From: Candidatus Omnitrophota bacterium
GTDB lineage: Bacteria; Omnitrophota; Gorgyraeia; 1-14-0-20-64-10
Reading direction: 5' to 3'
NCBI GenBank assembly: GCA_023248155.1
Contig: JAHFFE010000006.1
Location: forward strand, 1-46,512
DNA: 46,512 nt
Positions 14,624-23,372 of this stretch are shown here, one piece after another. How positions within the stretch are numbered: the first letter of the stretch is position 1; each line of letters opens with the position of its first letter. A model generated the notes under the pieces. That model saw only the letters and a list, made by a program, of their open reading frames with translations, was not told the DNA's origin and ran no database searches. A program made the position numbers and the translations under genes.

Positions 14624-15564
14624 AGCTAAAGAGCGGCCTGGAAGCGGCAGTTCAGAAGCGGGAACCGCTGAAACAGTACGCCAATGCATTGCGATTGGTG
14701 AATGGCGCGGGCGATGGTCTCAGCGGATTGATCCTCGAGCAGTATGACCGCCATTGTGTCGCGCAGATTTTCAGTTCCCGCTGGCTCTCCGACAAAAAAG
14801 TTCTCATCGATTTTGTAAAAACCCAATTAGGCGCCCGTTATTTTGTTGTCAAAGACCGCACGCAGTCTCCCGCCTCAAACCCCGACGCATTTAAAACCAG
14901 CGTATGGATTGAGTCGGACTCATCGCAAACGGTGGTTAAAGAACATGGCCTGAAATTTGGTGTCGATTTAAACGACACGCTCAACACCGGATTGTTTCTC
15001 GATATGCGGCTGAACCGGAAAATTGTCGGTGCGCTGGCGCGTAAACGGAAAGTATTGAACTGTTTCGCTTATACCTGCTCTTTTGGCGTGGCCTGCCGGG
15101 CCGGAGGGGCGGCCAGCGTGGTGAATGTTGATGTCAGCGCCAAAAGCCTGGCACGCGGTAAACTAAACTATGAACTGAATAAGATTACTCCCGAAAAAAA
15201 CGAATTGATCCGCGCCGACGCTGTTGAATATCTGAAACGGGCCAATGAAAAAGAGAACAAGTTCGATCTGATTATTCTCGATCCGCCCTCGTTCGCGCGG
15301 TTTAACGGGAAGACTTTCCGTATCCAGAAAGATTTTGAACCGTTGATGGCGATGGCCGTTAAAGCGCTCAACCCGGGCGGGTTTCTGTTCGCGGCGACCA
15401 ATTTTAACGGGTTATCGCACCAGCAGTTGGAAAATAGTGTTCGTAAAGCGTCAGCGGGGCGTGCAATTAAAGAAGTTCAGCGGCTGGAGCAGGACAAAGA
15501 CTTCGTCGGCAGCGGATGGAGTCCCGAAAGCACTCTGGCCGCGTTACTGGTGAAATTGGAATGA
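14617..15564 (+). CDS. RlmI-like class I SAM-dependent RNA methyltransferase without PUA domain
   Basis: The GTG at 14617 overlaps the SDR stop; extending further upstream would run deep into the SDR gene. The 315-residue product has the central and catalytic domains of the RlmI/RlmK family: NALRLVNGAGDGLSGLILEQYD, NTGLFLDMRLNR, VLNCFAYTCSFGVACRAGGA (SAM site), VVNVDVSAKSLARGKLNYELN and the catalytic LDPPSFAR. The first 70-80 residues of RlmI, the PUA RNA-binding domain, are missing, so it is shorter than the usual 390. The family methylates C5 of cytosine in 23S rRNA; the target here is uncertain. Its stop overlaps the DoxX-like gene. Confidence 0.8.
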   Translation: MVELKSGLEAAVQKREPLKQYANALRLVNGAGDGLSGLILEQYDRHCVAQIFSSRWLSDKKVLIDFVKTQLGARYFVVKDRTQSPASNPDAFKTSVWIESDSSQTVVKEHGLKFGVDLNDTLNTGLFLDMRLNRKIVGALARKRKVLNCFAYTCSFGVACRAGGAASVVNVDVSAKSLARGKLNYELNKITPEKNELIRADAVEYLKRANEKENKFDLIILDPPSFARFNGKTFRIQKDFEPLMAMAVKALNPGGFLFAATNFNGLSHQQLENSVRKASAGRAIKEVQRLEQDKDFVGSGWSPESTLAALLVKLE

Positions 15565-15920
15565 TTCGCACATCTGCGCGCTGGATCATTGCCGTGTTGT
15601 TTTTGTTTACAGGTTTTTCTCATTTCCTGAAACCCGATTTATTTCTCAAGATTGTTCCGCCGATGCTGTCGTTTCCGTTGGCGCTGGTTTACATCAGTGG
15701 ATTTCTTGAGTTGACCGGAGCAATGGGGTTGTTGATTCCCCGATTTCGGAAAATAGCAGCGTACGGACTGGTAGCACTGCTGGTCGCTGTTTTACCGGCG
15801 AATATCTATATGGCGATGGCGCATATTCCGTTTGGGAACTTTATGGATCAGCCGCTGTATCACTGGATCCGGATTCCGTTTCAGGGGGTATTGATTGCCT
15901 GGGTTCTCTGGGTTTCCTGA
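15561..15920 (+). CDS. DoxX-like small membrane protein
   Basis: The ATG at 15561 overlaps the methyltransferase stop (ATGA). The 119-residue protein has four hydrophobic helices in the DoxX pattern: RWIIAVLFLFTGFSHFLKPDLFLKIVPP, YISGFLELTGAMGLLIPRFRKIAAYGLVALLVAVLPANIYMA and a C-terminal helix. The motif with FTGFSHFLKP and SGFLELTGAMGLL is typical. DoxX-like proteins act near respiratory quinones or thiosulfate metabolism in a few cases; here the function is unknown. Confidence 0.82.
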   Translation: MIRTSARWIIAVLFLFTGFSHFLKPDLFLKIVPPMLSFPLALVYISGFLELTGAMGLLIPRFRKIAAYGLVALLVAVLPANIYMAMAHIPFGNFMDQPLYHWIRIPFQGVLIAWVLWVS

Positions 15921-15926
15921 ATTGGT

Positions 15927-15960
15927 TTGGAATCCGTTCTCGTTGGGGTATGATAGAACC
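15927..15960 (+). promoter_or_regulatory. Promoter placed to give a leaderless message for the Liv binding protein
   Basis: TTGGAA (15927-15932) and TATGAT (15949-15954) are 16 bases apart. The -10 ends six bases before the ATG at 15961, so transcription should start at or next to the start codon. No Shine-Dalgarno sequence is present. Confidence 0.5.
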
Positions 15961-17085
15961 ATGAAAAAATTATTTTTATTCTTGTTTGTGGTTGCGTCCA
16001 TGGCCGGTTGTGGAAAATCGGAGCCGGTGATTAAGGTAGGGTTCGTTGCTCCGTTAACCGGTGATCAGGCCGCGCATGGCTTGGATATGAAGCAGGGCGC
16101 CGAGCTGGCGCTGGAAGATGCGCTCAAAGTGGGGCCGATTGTTCCGGGCTATACGATTGAGTTGCTTGCGCTTGACGACGCGCGCAATCCGGCGCAGGCG
16201 GTTTCGGCGGCCAAGCGGCTCGCTGCCGACCCCGATGTGTTAGCGGTGATCGGGCATTTGAATTCCAGTTGTACCAAGCCGGCTTCGGCGATCTACCACG
16301 AAGCACGCATGCTGCACGTGAGTCCTGTTTCTTCCAATCCCGATATTTCCCGCCAGGGTTTTGACACCTTCTACCGTATTTGTCCCACCGATGATTTGCA
16401 GGGTCCTGCGGCGGCCGGTTTCGCGATGAAGAAGCTGGGCGCCAAAAAGATTTTTGTACTTGATGATTTAACCACCTACGGCCGCGGTCTGTCGAACGAG
16501 TTTGAACAGTCGGCCAAAAAAATGGGCGCTGAGATTCTCGGGCATGAAGGGATTACGCAGGGCGAAAAAGATTTCTCGCCGGTGCTTACGAAAATCAAGG
16601 GGCTTCAGCCGGACCTGATTTTCTTTGCCGGCATGTATCCGGAAGGCGCGTTGTTGATTCAGCAGCGCGCGAAACTGGGGATCACCGCGAAATTTCTGGG
16701 CGGCGACGGGCTGTACGAGCAGTCGTTGATCCAGCTGGCGACGCCGCAGGCGGCCGAGGGTGTTTATCTGACGGCGCTGGGTGGCGATGTGCGCCTGCTG
16801 CCGTCGGCCCAGGCATTTATTCAAGCGTACGAGAAAAAATATGGGCACCTGGGCGCCTACTCCTCGTATATGTACGAGGCGACCCGCCTGGTGTTGGAGA
16901 TGATTCGGACGGCCGGCGTAAAAGACCGCGCCGCGGTGCTGGAAGCGATGAAAAAGCTTAAAGAATATCCAGGTATTCTGGGTACGCATACCTTTGATGA
17001 AAAAGGGGATACCCGCCTGAGAACTATTGGAATTTATACCGTATCGGAAGGTAAGTTTAAATTCGTCGAAGCTGTCAATCCGTAA
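15961..17085 (+). CDS. Branched-chain amino-acid-type ABC transporter substrate-binding lipoprotein
   Basis: The ATG at 15961 gives a signal with lipobox MAGC (Cys17), so the protein is anchored to a membrane facing the periplasm. The 374 residues fit the Leu/Ile/Val-binding (periplasmic-binding type I) fold: VIKVGFVAPLTGDQAAHGLDMKQGAELALEDA, VLAVIGHLNSSCTKPASAIYHEARMLHVSPVSSNP and AKKIFVLDDLTTYGRGLSNEFEQSAKKMGAEILG. This family feeds LivHMGF-type transporters; the ligand could be branched-chain amino acids, amides or related compounds. The matching permease and ATPase genes lie 10 kb downstream beyond the pilus operon. Confidence 0.87.
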   Translation: MKKLFLFLFVVASMAGCGKSEPVIKVGFVAPLTGDQAAHGLDMKQGAELALEDALKVGPIVPGYTIELLALDDARNPAQAVSAAKRLAADPDVLAVIGHLNSSCTKPASAIYHEARMLHVSPVSSNPDISRQGFDTFYRICPTDDLQGPAAAGFAMKKLGAKKIFVLDDLTTYGRGLSNEFEQSAKKMGAEILGHEGITQGEKDFSPVLTKIKGLQPDLIFFAGMYPEGALLIQQRAKLGITAKFLGGDGLYEQSLIQLATPQAAEGVYLTALGGDVRLLPSAQAFIQAYEKKYGHLGAYSSYMYEATRLVLEMIRTAGVKDRAAVLEAMKKLKEYPGILGTHTFDEKGDTRLRTIGIYTVSEGKFKFVEAVNP

Positions 17086-17263
17086 AGCTGCAACAAACTT
17101 TAATTTCAGTTAATAAATAATAAATATTTAGCTAAGGCCTTTTTATTGTGTATACTTCCATTGTAATTAGATTATCTATATTAAATGTATAGATTGATGT
17201 CGTGATTAGTAAGTGCAAAAGTTGATAGGTCCTCATAGTTATTATTAACGTGGGGGCACTGAG
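17086..17263 (+). promoter_or_regulatory. AT-rich leader of the pilus operon with inverted repeat
   Basis: This 178-base gap is much more AT-rich than the surrounding genes. ATCTATA (17174-17180) and TATAGAT (17188-17194) form a perfect inverted repeat with a 7-base spacer, the size of a regulator site. No convincing promoter hexamer pair with normal spacing was found. The downstream start at 17264 follows GGGGG. Confidence 0.45.
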
Positions 17264-18880
17264 ATGAAGAAGCTGATAAACCATTTAAGATTGTCTTTTG
17301 ATTGCCGGATATGGGTGATAATTTTCCTGCTTGTTTCCGGGATTTGTCCTGTTTCCGTAATTGCCGAAGATAAGATAGAGGAAAAGAACGGTCGTGTAAC
17401 ACTCAATGTCCAGAACACCGATATTGTCCTAGTTCTGGATGCTTTTTCCCAACAGACGGGTATGAGCATTGTGATCGGAAAAGATGTAACCGGAACAGTC
17501 ACTTCTCGGTTGAAGGATGTCGAGTGGGATAAGGCGCTCGATGCTGTTTTGAAGGCCAACGGTTTTGGATATGAGCGGTCGGGAAATATTATTACGGTAC
17601 TGCCCATTGATAAGATGCAGGATTTAAACTCCACCCAGCCGCTGCGTTCGCAGGTATTTAAGCTTCGTTACCGGGATGCCGGTGATATTAAGCCGGTGAT
17701 TGCGGCTCAGCTTTCTCCGAGAGGAAAATTGGAATCGGTGGAAGAAACCGGACAGAAGGGTTGGGATTTTGGTTCTTTCGGGTCCGCCGGCTCAGCGGCC
17801 CAGAGCGGCAGCAGCGGATCCGCCGCTGCTTCTGGCGGTCGTTCTCATAAAGGCACAGGAGAACGGCGTTCACGATCAAAGACCTTGGTGGTGACCGATA
17901 CTCCGGCTGCGCTGGACCGAGTTGAGGCGATCATCGCTTCCCTCGATATTCCTCCCCAGCAGGTGATGATTACGGCCCGTTTCATGGAGGTCAATCGGAA
18001 CCGGCTCAAAGATATAGGGCTGGATGTTGCCACCGGCGCGAACGGAACCAGTACCGCCGCGGTAGAAGCAGTTTCAGTGAACAAAAATGGTGCCGGAGAA
18101 ACTCAATTTTCAGCCGGCGCGCAAAGTTTGGGAGGGTTGGCTGCTCCGGCTGCGTTCAACGCGCTTGCTTCGGGGATCACGAAAACAAATCCGTACAATA
18201 CAGGCTTAAGTTTGCTTTTCCGAAAACTTTCCGGTTCTCAGTTCGAGGTAGTCATGCACGCTTTGGAGGAAGATGTGCATGCCAATGTTCTCTCCGCTCC
18301 CTCCATCGTGACGCTCGATAACCAGGAAGCCAATATCCTGGTCGGTACGCAGTTTCCGATACTGACCTCCAGCGTGGCCGGAACGAGCGATACCACGACA
18401 GTGACTTCGCTCGACTATTACCAGGATATCGGCGTTCAGCTTCGGGTGGTTCCGCAGATTGCCGGCGACGACCGAATCAATATGATTATTCATCCGGCCG
18501 TAACTTCTTTTAGCAGCACGTTGTCCTCTCGAAGTCCCGAAGGAACTACGCTTTCGGAATATCCGATTCTCGTCACGCGCGAGGCAGAAACTCAAATTCT
18601 GATGAAGAACGGCGAGACCGTCGTCATCGGCGGACTGATCAAGGATGTTAAAACAAAGGGGGTTCATCAAGTTCCGGGTTTAGGATCTGTTCCGGTTTTG
18701 GGATGGCTGTTCCGGCGTACGACTGATGATGTTGAGAAGATTGAACTGCTCATCTTTATCACAGCGGAAATTGTTGGCGAACAGCAGTCGGCCGCCCAGG
18801 TTCCGGTTTTCGAGCCGAAGGAACCCGGACCCCAGACCAACATTGAGTGGCGGCCAAAAAAGAAGGATGAGCCGCAATGA
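17264..18880 (+). CDS. Secretin of type IV pilus / type II secretion-like system
   Basis: The 538-residue product has a signal peptide (cleavage after VIA near residue 34). An STN/secretin N0-type domain follows (VTLNVQNTDIVLVLDAFSQQTG, about 45-110), then an N1-type repeat interrupted by a Gly/Ser-rich insert (about residues 167-200) and the secretin barrel domain. NEYP-type and VPGLGSVPVLGWLFRR motifs near residues 465-485, followed by ELLIFITAEIV, mark the secretin C-terminus. It would form the outer-membrane ring for pilus or secretion. No AMIN domain is present, so it is closer to the MshL/GspD layout than to classic PilQ. Its stop overlaps the ATPase start (ATGA). Confidence 0.88.
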   Translation: MKKLINHLRLSFDCRIWVIIFLLVSGICPVSVIAEDKIEEKNGRVTLNVQNTDIVLVLDAFSQQTGMSIVIGKDVTGTVTSRLKDVEWDKALDAVLKANGFGYERSGNIITVLPIDKMQDLNSTQPLRSQVFKLRYRDAGDIKPVIAAQLSPRGKLESVEETGQKGWDFGSFGSAGSAAQSGSSGSAAASGGRSHKGTGERRSRSKTLVVTDTPAALDRVEAIIASLDIPPQQVMITARFMEVNRNRLKDIGLDVATGANGTSTAAVEAVSVNKNGAGETQFSAGAQSLGGLAAPAAFNALASGITKTNPYNTGLSLLFRKLSGSQFEVVMHALEEDVHANVLSAPSIVTLDNQEANILVGTQFPILTSSVAGTSDTTTVTSLDYYQDIGVQLRVVPQIAGDDRINMIIHPAVTSFSSTLSSRSPEGTTLSEYPILVTREAETQILMKNGETVVIGGLIKDVKTKGVHQVPGLGSVPVLGWLFRRTTDDVEKIELLIFITAEIVGEQQSAAQVPVFEPKEPGPQTNIEWRPKKKDEPQ

Positions 18881-20622
18881 AGGAACAATCGCTGAAGCAT
18901 GAAGGATTGATTGGAGAGGCGCTCCTCAGAGAGGGGATACTCACCGCCGAACAGATCGAACAACTTTTAAATTCTCAGCCGGCGCATAAACAGCGCCTCG
19001 TGGAAATGGCAGTCGAGAAAGGGATGCTAACCGAAGAACAGCAGTCCCGATTCCTGGCCAAATATTTTCGCCTTCCGTATGTCGCGTTGCCCGAACATGA
19101 AAAGCTGGACAGTACCCTGACTGATCTGATTCCGGAAGATCTGGCGCGCCGGTACGAGGTGGTTATTATAGGAAAGGAGCCGGGGCTGGTGACGCTGGCG
19201 ATGGCCGATCCTGTGGATATTCGCGCGGTGGATGCGGTACGCCTGGCAACCAATTGCCGGATTCGGAAAGTGGTTGCCGGCCGAATAGCGATTCTCCGGA
19301 TGATTGATCGTTCTTATCATGCCTCTGCCCGGATTGCGCAGTCCATCAACCGTCTTCTGGAAGATGAGGTGGCCGCGCATGATTCGATAGAAACAGCGAC
19401 ACCGGTGGATCGGCTTAAGCTCGAAGCGGAAGTTGCCCCGGTCGTTCAATTCGTTAATTTGCTGTTGATGCAGGCGGTTCGCGAGCGTGCCAGCGACATC
19501 CATGTTGAGCCGGAGGAATCGTCTGTTTCGGTGCGCCTGCGCGTGGATGGACAGCTGAGAGAATTGTCGTCGGCTCCTCCGCAGCATATGTTCCACGCCA
19601 TCGTCAACCGAATCAAACTGTTGGCTAATCTTGATATCGCCGAACGCCGGCTTCCGCAAGACGGGCATTTTAGTTTTACCGTATTCAATAAAACGGTCGA
19701 TGTGCGGCTCTCCTGTTTGCCGACGATCTACGGCGAAAAACTGGTTTTGAGAATACTCGACCGCAGCGCCGTTCTTCTGGATTTAAAAACGCTCGGATTT
19801 GAACCCGAGATGCTCAAGACTTTCAGAAAGGTGTTGGATCTTCCGCATGGCTTGATTATTCTGACAGGACCGACCGGCGCCGGAAAGACCACGACATTGT
19901 ATGCGGCCTTAAACACGATCCGGACTTCCACCAAGAACATCGTGACGGTGGAGGATCCGGTGGAATATCAAATAGGGAAGATCATTCAAGTTCAAACCAA
20001 AGCGGATATTGGATTCACTTTTGCGGCGGGATTGCGGTCGATTCTTCGGCAGGATCCGGACGTGATCATGGTCGGTGAAATCCGTGATCTGGAAACCGCC
20101 GAGATCTGCATCCGATCTTCCTTGACGGGCCACCTGGTTCTTTCCACGCTGCATACCAACGATTCGGTTTCGGCGATCAGCCGTTTAATGGATATGGGAA
20201 TCGATTCGTATTTGCTGACGGCGACTCTTTCGCTGGTCATGGCACAGCGGCTGGTCCGGAAGATTTGCGAGGAGTGTGCAGCTCCCTGGGAGCCGCCGGA
20301 GGAGCTGCTGCGGCGTGTTCAGAAATTAGAGGGCACGCCCGAGTCTCCCTGGATTTTTCGGCGAGGGAAGGGATGTCCGCAATGTCAGGGAACCGGTTAT
20401 TTGGGACGGATCGCCATTTATGAGCAGTTCGTGCTGACGGAGTCTATTAAACGGTTATTGGCGGATGGCGCGAAGATGCATCAAATTAAAAAGCAGGCCC
20501 AGCAGGAAGGTCTTCAAACTCTTTTGCAGAGCGCCCTCCACAAGGTTCGCGATGGAGTGACCACGCTGGATGAGGCGTTCAGCGTTTGTTCCACGCAGTC
20601 TGAAATGGAGGAGGTCTATTGA
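18877..20622 (+). CDS. GspE/PilB-type pilus assembly ATPase
   Basis: The 581-residue protein has the N1 (MshEN-like) domain, about residues 1-140. A second domain follows with ASDIHVEPE (Asp box), then the core ATPase: Walker A GPTGAGKTTT at 331-340, IVTVEDPVEYQI, Walker B DPDVIMVGEIRD at 393-404 and the His box TGHLVLSTLHTND. A zinc site (CEEC at about 464-467, CPQC later) is typical of GspE/PilB. It powers pilus or pseudopilus assembly at the cytoplasmic face. Starts in an ATGA overlap with the secretin. No second, PilT-like retraction ATPase is in the window. Confidence 0.93.
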   Translation: MKEQSLKHEGLIGEALLREGILTAEQIEQLLNSQPAHKQRLVEMAVEKGMLTEEQQSRFLAKYFRLPYVALPEHEKLDSTLTDLIPEDLARRYEVVIIGKEPGLVTLAMADPVDIRAVDAVRLATNCRIRKVVAGRIAILRMIDRSYHASARIAQSINRLLEDEVAAHDSIETATPVDRLKLEAEVAPVVQFVNLLLMQAVRERASDIHVEPEESSVSVRLRVDGQLRELSSAPPQHMFHAIVNRIKLLANLDIAERRLPQDGHFSFTVFNKTVDVRLSCLPTIYGEKLVLRILDRSAVLLDLKTLGFEPEMLKTFRKVLDLPHGLIILTGPTGAGKTTTLYAALNTIRTSTKNIVTVEDPVEYQIGKIIQVQTKADIGFTFAAGLRSILRQDPDVIMVGEIRDLETAEICIRSSLTGHLVLSTLHTNDSVSAISRLMDMGIDSYLLTATLSLVMAQRLVRKICEECAAPWEPPEELLRRVQKLEGTPESPWIFRRGKGCPQCQGTGYLGRIAIYEQFVLTESIKRLLADGAKMHQIKKQAQQEGLQTLLQSALHKVRDGVTTLDEAFSVCSTQSEMEEVY

Positions 20623-20623
20623 G

Positions 20624-21880
20624 ATGCCAGCCTCCGCGATGCTTAAGTTTGCTTATGTCTCCCGGGATTCCCGCGGGCGTCGCGTAACGGCGATTGCCGA
20701 AGCCCAAACCCGTCAGGATTTGCTTTCTCAGCTGCGTACGCGCGGTTTGACCGTAGTCGATCTGCAAGAAATGAACGCATCGGTTCCAGTGTCGTCAGAT
20801 TCCACCCAGCGTCTCAAATCGAGATTCTCGTTTCGTCATAGACGAGTGAGCGCCGGAGAAATGGCGATCTTCTGGCAGCAGTTTTCCACGATGATCTCGG
20901 CGGGTTTGCCGGTGGTCTCCGGTTTGGAATCGATCGCGGAGGAACTTGAAAACCCGGAATTTCAGCGGATTCTAAAAGAGATTGTCTCGAATATGTGGAA
21001 CGGCAGTAACCTCTCGCAAAGCATTGTCCGGTACCCGAAAATTTTCTCCCCGATGGTGGTGGGATTAATCACCGCGGCAGAGGAAAGCGGTTCTTTGCCG
21101 GAAGTGGCCAAACAGCTGGCTCTTTTTTTGGAGAACCGTGATCGCTTACTGCGAAAAGTTCAGGCGGCGCTGACCTATCCCGGTTTCTTGGCCGGTTTTT
21201 TTGGGACAGTGATGGTGGTGGCGAATTTCTGGATCATCCCCAAGTTTCGGGATATTTACGGCGGTTTCAATGCCAAACTTCCATGGCTGACAGAAGCGGT
21301 TTTCGCCATGAACGCTTTCGTGCTGGCCCATTTCCTTTGGATTACGCTGGGTTTGGCGGCCTTGGTTTTCGTGCTGGTGCTCTGGTTCAAGCGGCCTGCC
21401 GGTCGTGCGCTCGTTGACAAAGTCAGCTTGAAGCTGCCGCTTTTCGGGAAGGTGCTGCAGTTGACGGCGATCGCGCGATTTTGCCGCTCATTGGCGGTTC
21501 TGGTGCGAGGCGGTATCGCGATCAACCGCGCGCTGGAACTGGCGCAAGAAACCTCGGGTAACACGCTGGTCACGCAGGCAATTCGGGAATCGCGCGATGA
21601 CATTTTGAAGGGAAGCAAAATCGCCGAGAGCTTCAAAAAGCAAAAAATTTTCCCGCCGATGCTGGTCCGAATGGTTTCGGTCGGTGAAGAGACGGGAAAC
21701 TTGAATGAGATGCTGGAGCGGGTGGCTGATTTTTACGAGACCCGCGTGGAATCGACACTGGCCATGATCAATACACTTTTGGAGCCGATCATGATTGTTC
21801 TGATCGGTGGGTTTGTTTTGATTTTTGTCCTCGCGCTCTATATGCCGATCTTCGGATTGGCTATGACGGCGAGGGGATAA
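20624..21880 (+). CDS. GspF/PilC-type inner-membrane platform protein
   Basis: The ATG at 20624 follows GGAGGAGG; a longer frame would overlap the ATPase gene. The product, 418 residues, is the normal size for GspF/PilC. It has two copies of the GspF domain: FWQQFSTMISAGLPVVSGLESIAEELENPEFQRIL and, in the second half, FCRSLAVLVRGGIAINRALELAQETSG, each followed by membrane helices; the last helix ends at the C-terminus. It is the inner-membrane platform that the ATPase turns. It is followed after 26 bases by the major pilin gene. Confidence 0.93.
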   Translation: MPASAMLKFAYVSRDSRGRRVTAIAEAQTRQDLLSQLRTRGLTVVDLQEMNASVPVSSDSTQRLKSRFSFRHRRVSAGEMAIFWQQFSTMISAGLPVVSGLESIAEELENPEFQRILKEIVSNMWNGSNLSQSIVRYPKIFSPMVVGLITAAEESGSLPEVAKQLALFLENRDRLLRKVQAALTYPGFLAGFFGTVMVVANFWIIPKFRDIYGGFNAKLPWLTEAVFAMNAFVLAHFLWITLGLAALVFVLVLWFKRPAGRALVDKVSLKLPLFGKVLQLTAIARFCRSLAVLVRGGIAINRALELAQETSGNTLVTQAIRESRDDILKGSKIAESFKKQKIFPPMLVRMVSVGEETGNLNEMLERVADFYETRVESTLAMINTLLEPIMIVLIGGFVLIFVLALYMPIFGLAMTARG

Positions 21881-21906
21881 ACCAGGTGAAAACGGAGGAA
21901 AATCAG

Positions 21907-22365
21907 ATGTTAAGACATAACAGAAAACAATCAGCGTTCACGCTGATCGAGTTGTTGGTGGTGGTGATTATTGTTGCGGTGTTGGCGGCGGTTGGCATTC
22001 CGCTGATGAGCGGCAACATTGAAAGAGCCAGGGCCTCGGAAGCAGAATCGGGCCTGGGCACCCTTCGAACTGCGATGCGGACGAAGGTAGCCGAGACCAA
22101 CGGAGTGCTGCCGGCCTTGGCAGGTGTGGCACCCGATGCCGCCGGTATCGGAATCAATGCCGCTGATCTGGATGGGCGGTTTTTCAATACCGTTGCCTAT
22201 ACGGTTACGGCGACCGGTGGGGATGGTACGTATTGTGTTGCGGTCGATGGCGCCAATAGCACGGCACCGCAAGCCGCTCAGGTTGCCACTCTCCAGCGTT
22301 CGATGGATGAGCAAGGCAACATTTACGATGACGCAGCCTGCGCTGGCACCGTCTTAAACCCATAA
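21907..22365 (+). CDS. Type IV pilin / pseudopilin (major pilin candidate)
   Basis: The ATG at 21907 has CGGAGG upstream. The 152-residue protein has a prepilin leader MLRHNRKQSA, then FTLIELLVVVIIVAVLAAVGIPLM, the invariant-type pilin helix with Glu at +5. The residue before the cleavage site is Ala, not the usual Gly. The globular part contains two cysteines near the C-terminus (GTYCVAVDG and DDAACAGT), fitting the pilin D-loop disulfide. Placed right after the platform gene, it is the best major-pilin candidate. No prepilin peptidase is in the window, so one must be elsewhere. Confidence 0.88.
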   Translation: MLRHNRKQSAFTLIELLVVVIIVAVLAAVGIPLMSGNIERARASEAESGLGTLRTAMRTKVAETNGVLPALAGVAPDAAGIGINAADLDGRFFNTVAYTVTATGGDGTYCVAVDGANSTAPQAAQVATLQRSMDEQGNIYDDAACAGTVLNP

Positions 22366-22375
22366 GGGTATAGCG

Positions 22376-22876
22376 GTGTCGTGGTGTGCGGGTAGAAAAA
22401 ATCGCCAGGATCGAGGCGTCAGTTTGGTCGAGGTACTGATCGCCATCCTGGTGATAGCGGTGGCTGCCATCGCTGCTCTGAGTTATTTCTCCTCGGGCCT
22501 GGGTGGAATAGGCCGCGAGGGTAACCGCCGTGCCGCGCTTGAACGCGCGCGGGAACGGATGGAGCAGTTGATGGCAGCCGATGTCAACGCTTTGGAGCCA
22601 CCGGATACGGCCGTGCATTGGCTCCGATGCGCGGGATCTCCCTGCGTCTGGACATTGTCCGACACGGCGCCGTCTCCTTCGGAGACGGTATCGGTGGACG
22701 ATTTGCCGGCTCAGAAAATTGAAACTACGGTGCAATGGGTGGATGACCCCGCTGCTCAGACGGCCGAAAATAATAGGGACGTTCTGGAGTTTGGGGTAAA
22801 GGTTTGGTTTACTCCGAATGGTGGGAGCGATGATGATTTTAACCGTGTTCATCTCCGGACATTGCGTTCCCCGTAA
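22376..22876 (+). CDS. PilV-like minor pilin
   Basis: The frame starts at GTG, 11 bases after the pilin stop. A basic leader is followed by RG-VSLVEVLIAILVIAVAAIAALSYFSSGL, which fits the N-methylation/PilV-like motif with Glu at +5. The rest of the 166 residues (GREGNRRAALERARERMEQLMAAD, then a beta-type region with cysteines in RCAGSPC) is as in PilV/GspI-like minor pilins. It would prime the pilus or act at the tip. It overlaps the next gene by 47 bases. Confidence 0.75.
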   Translation: MSWCAGRKNRQDRGVSLVEVLIAILVIAVAAIAALSYFSSGLGGIGREGNRRAALERARERMEQLMAADVNALEPPDTAVHWLRCAGSPCVWTLSDTAPSPSETVSVDDLPAQKIETTVQWVDDPAAQTAENNRDVLEFGVKVWFTPNGGSDDDFNRVHLRTLRSP

Positions 22877-23372
22877 ACGGTGGTCCTCGGGGGTGACGCT
22901 GGTGGAGTTTTTGGTGGCGTTCCTGATTGCCGGGATCGCCCTCTTTGGCCTGGCCATACCGTTTTTTTCGGAGAGATCATTCTGGAGACAGGGGGACCGG
23001 CAGGTCGAGGCGCAGCGCGACGCCCAGGTGGGTCTGAGGGCCATGGCGCGCAGCGCGCGCACGAGCAGCGGGCATAACCTGGCCGTCGGCGCCAGCGCCA
23101 ACTCCATTACATTCAATGTACTTTGTCCCAACGGCGTGACTTTTGGTACGCGGCGGTTTACGGGAACTCCGGGCGGCAGCGGACAGTTTCAGATGACGGA
23201 CAGCTGTTCGGGGAGGACGACTACCTTTATTGACGGAAATCGCAGTGAAGTAACGGCCTTTCAGGTAACGGCGGTTACCAGCCAGTTGGTGCGTGTTCAG
23301 ATACAGGTTACGCAGAAAGGAGAGAAAAATGAGCTCCTGGAAACGGAAATCTATCTGCGCAACGCGGCATAA
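22830..23372 (+). CDS. PilW-like minor pilin
   Basis: ATG codons at 22830 and 22833 follow GTGGGAG; the gene begins inside the PilV-like gene. A leader with basic residues precedes SG-VTLVEFLVAFLIAGIALFGLAIPFFS, a pilin-type helix with Glu at +5. The 180-residue product ends with VTAFQVTAVTSQLVRVQIQVTQKGEKN, a beta-rich segment typical of PilW/GspJ-like minor pilins. It is probably part of the minor-pilin tip complex with its neighbours. Confidence 0.72.
   Translation: MMILTVFISGHCVPRKRWSSGVTLVEFLVAFLIAGIALFGLAIPFFSERSFWRQGDRQVEAQRDAQVGLRAMARSARTSSGHNLAVGASANSITFNVLCPNGVTFGTRRFTGTPGGSGQFQMTDSCSGRTTTFIDGNRSEVTAFQVTAVTSQLVRVQIQVTQKGEKNELLETEIYLRNAA

Noticed and set aside
22205-23131. Long leftward open frame (308 codons) across the minor pilin genes
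   Set aside because: It is antisense to PilV- and PilW-like genes with clear pilin helices, lacks a ribosome site and shows no domain pattern; it is a shadow of GC-biased codons.
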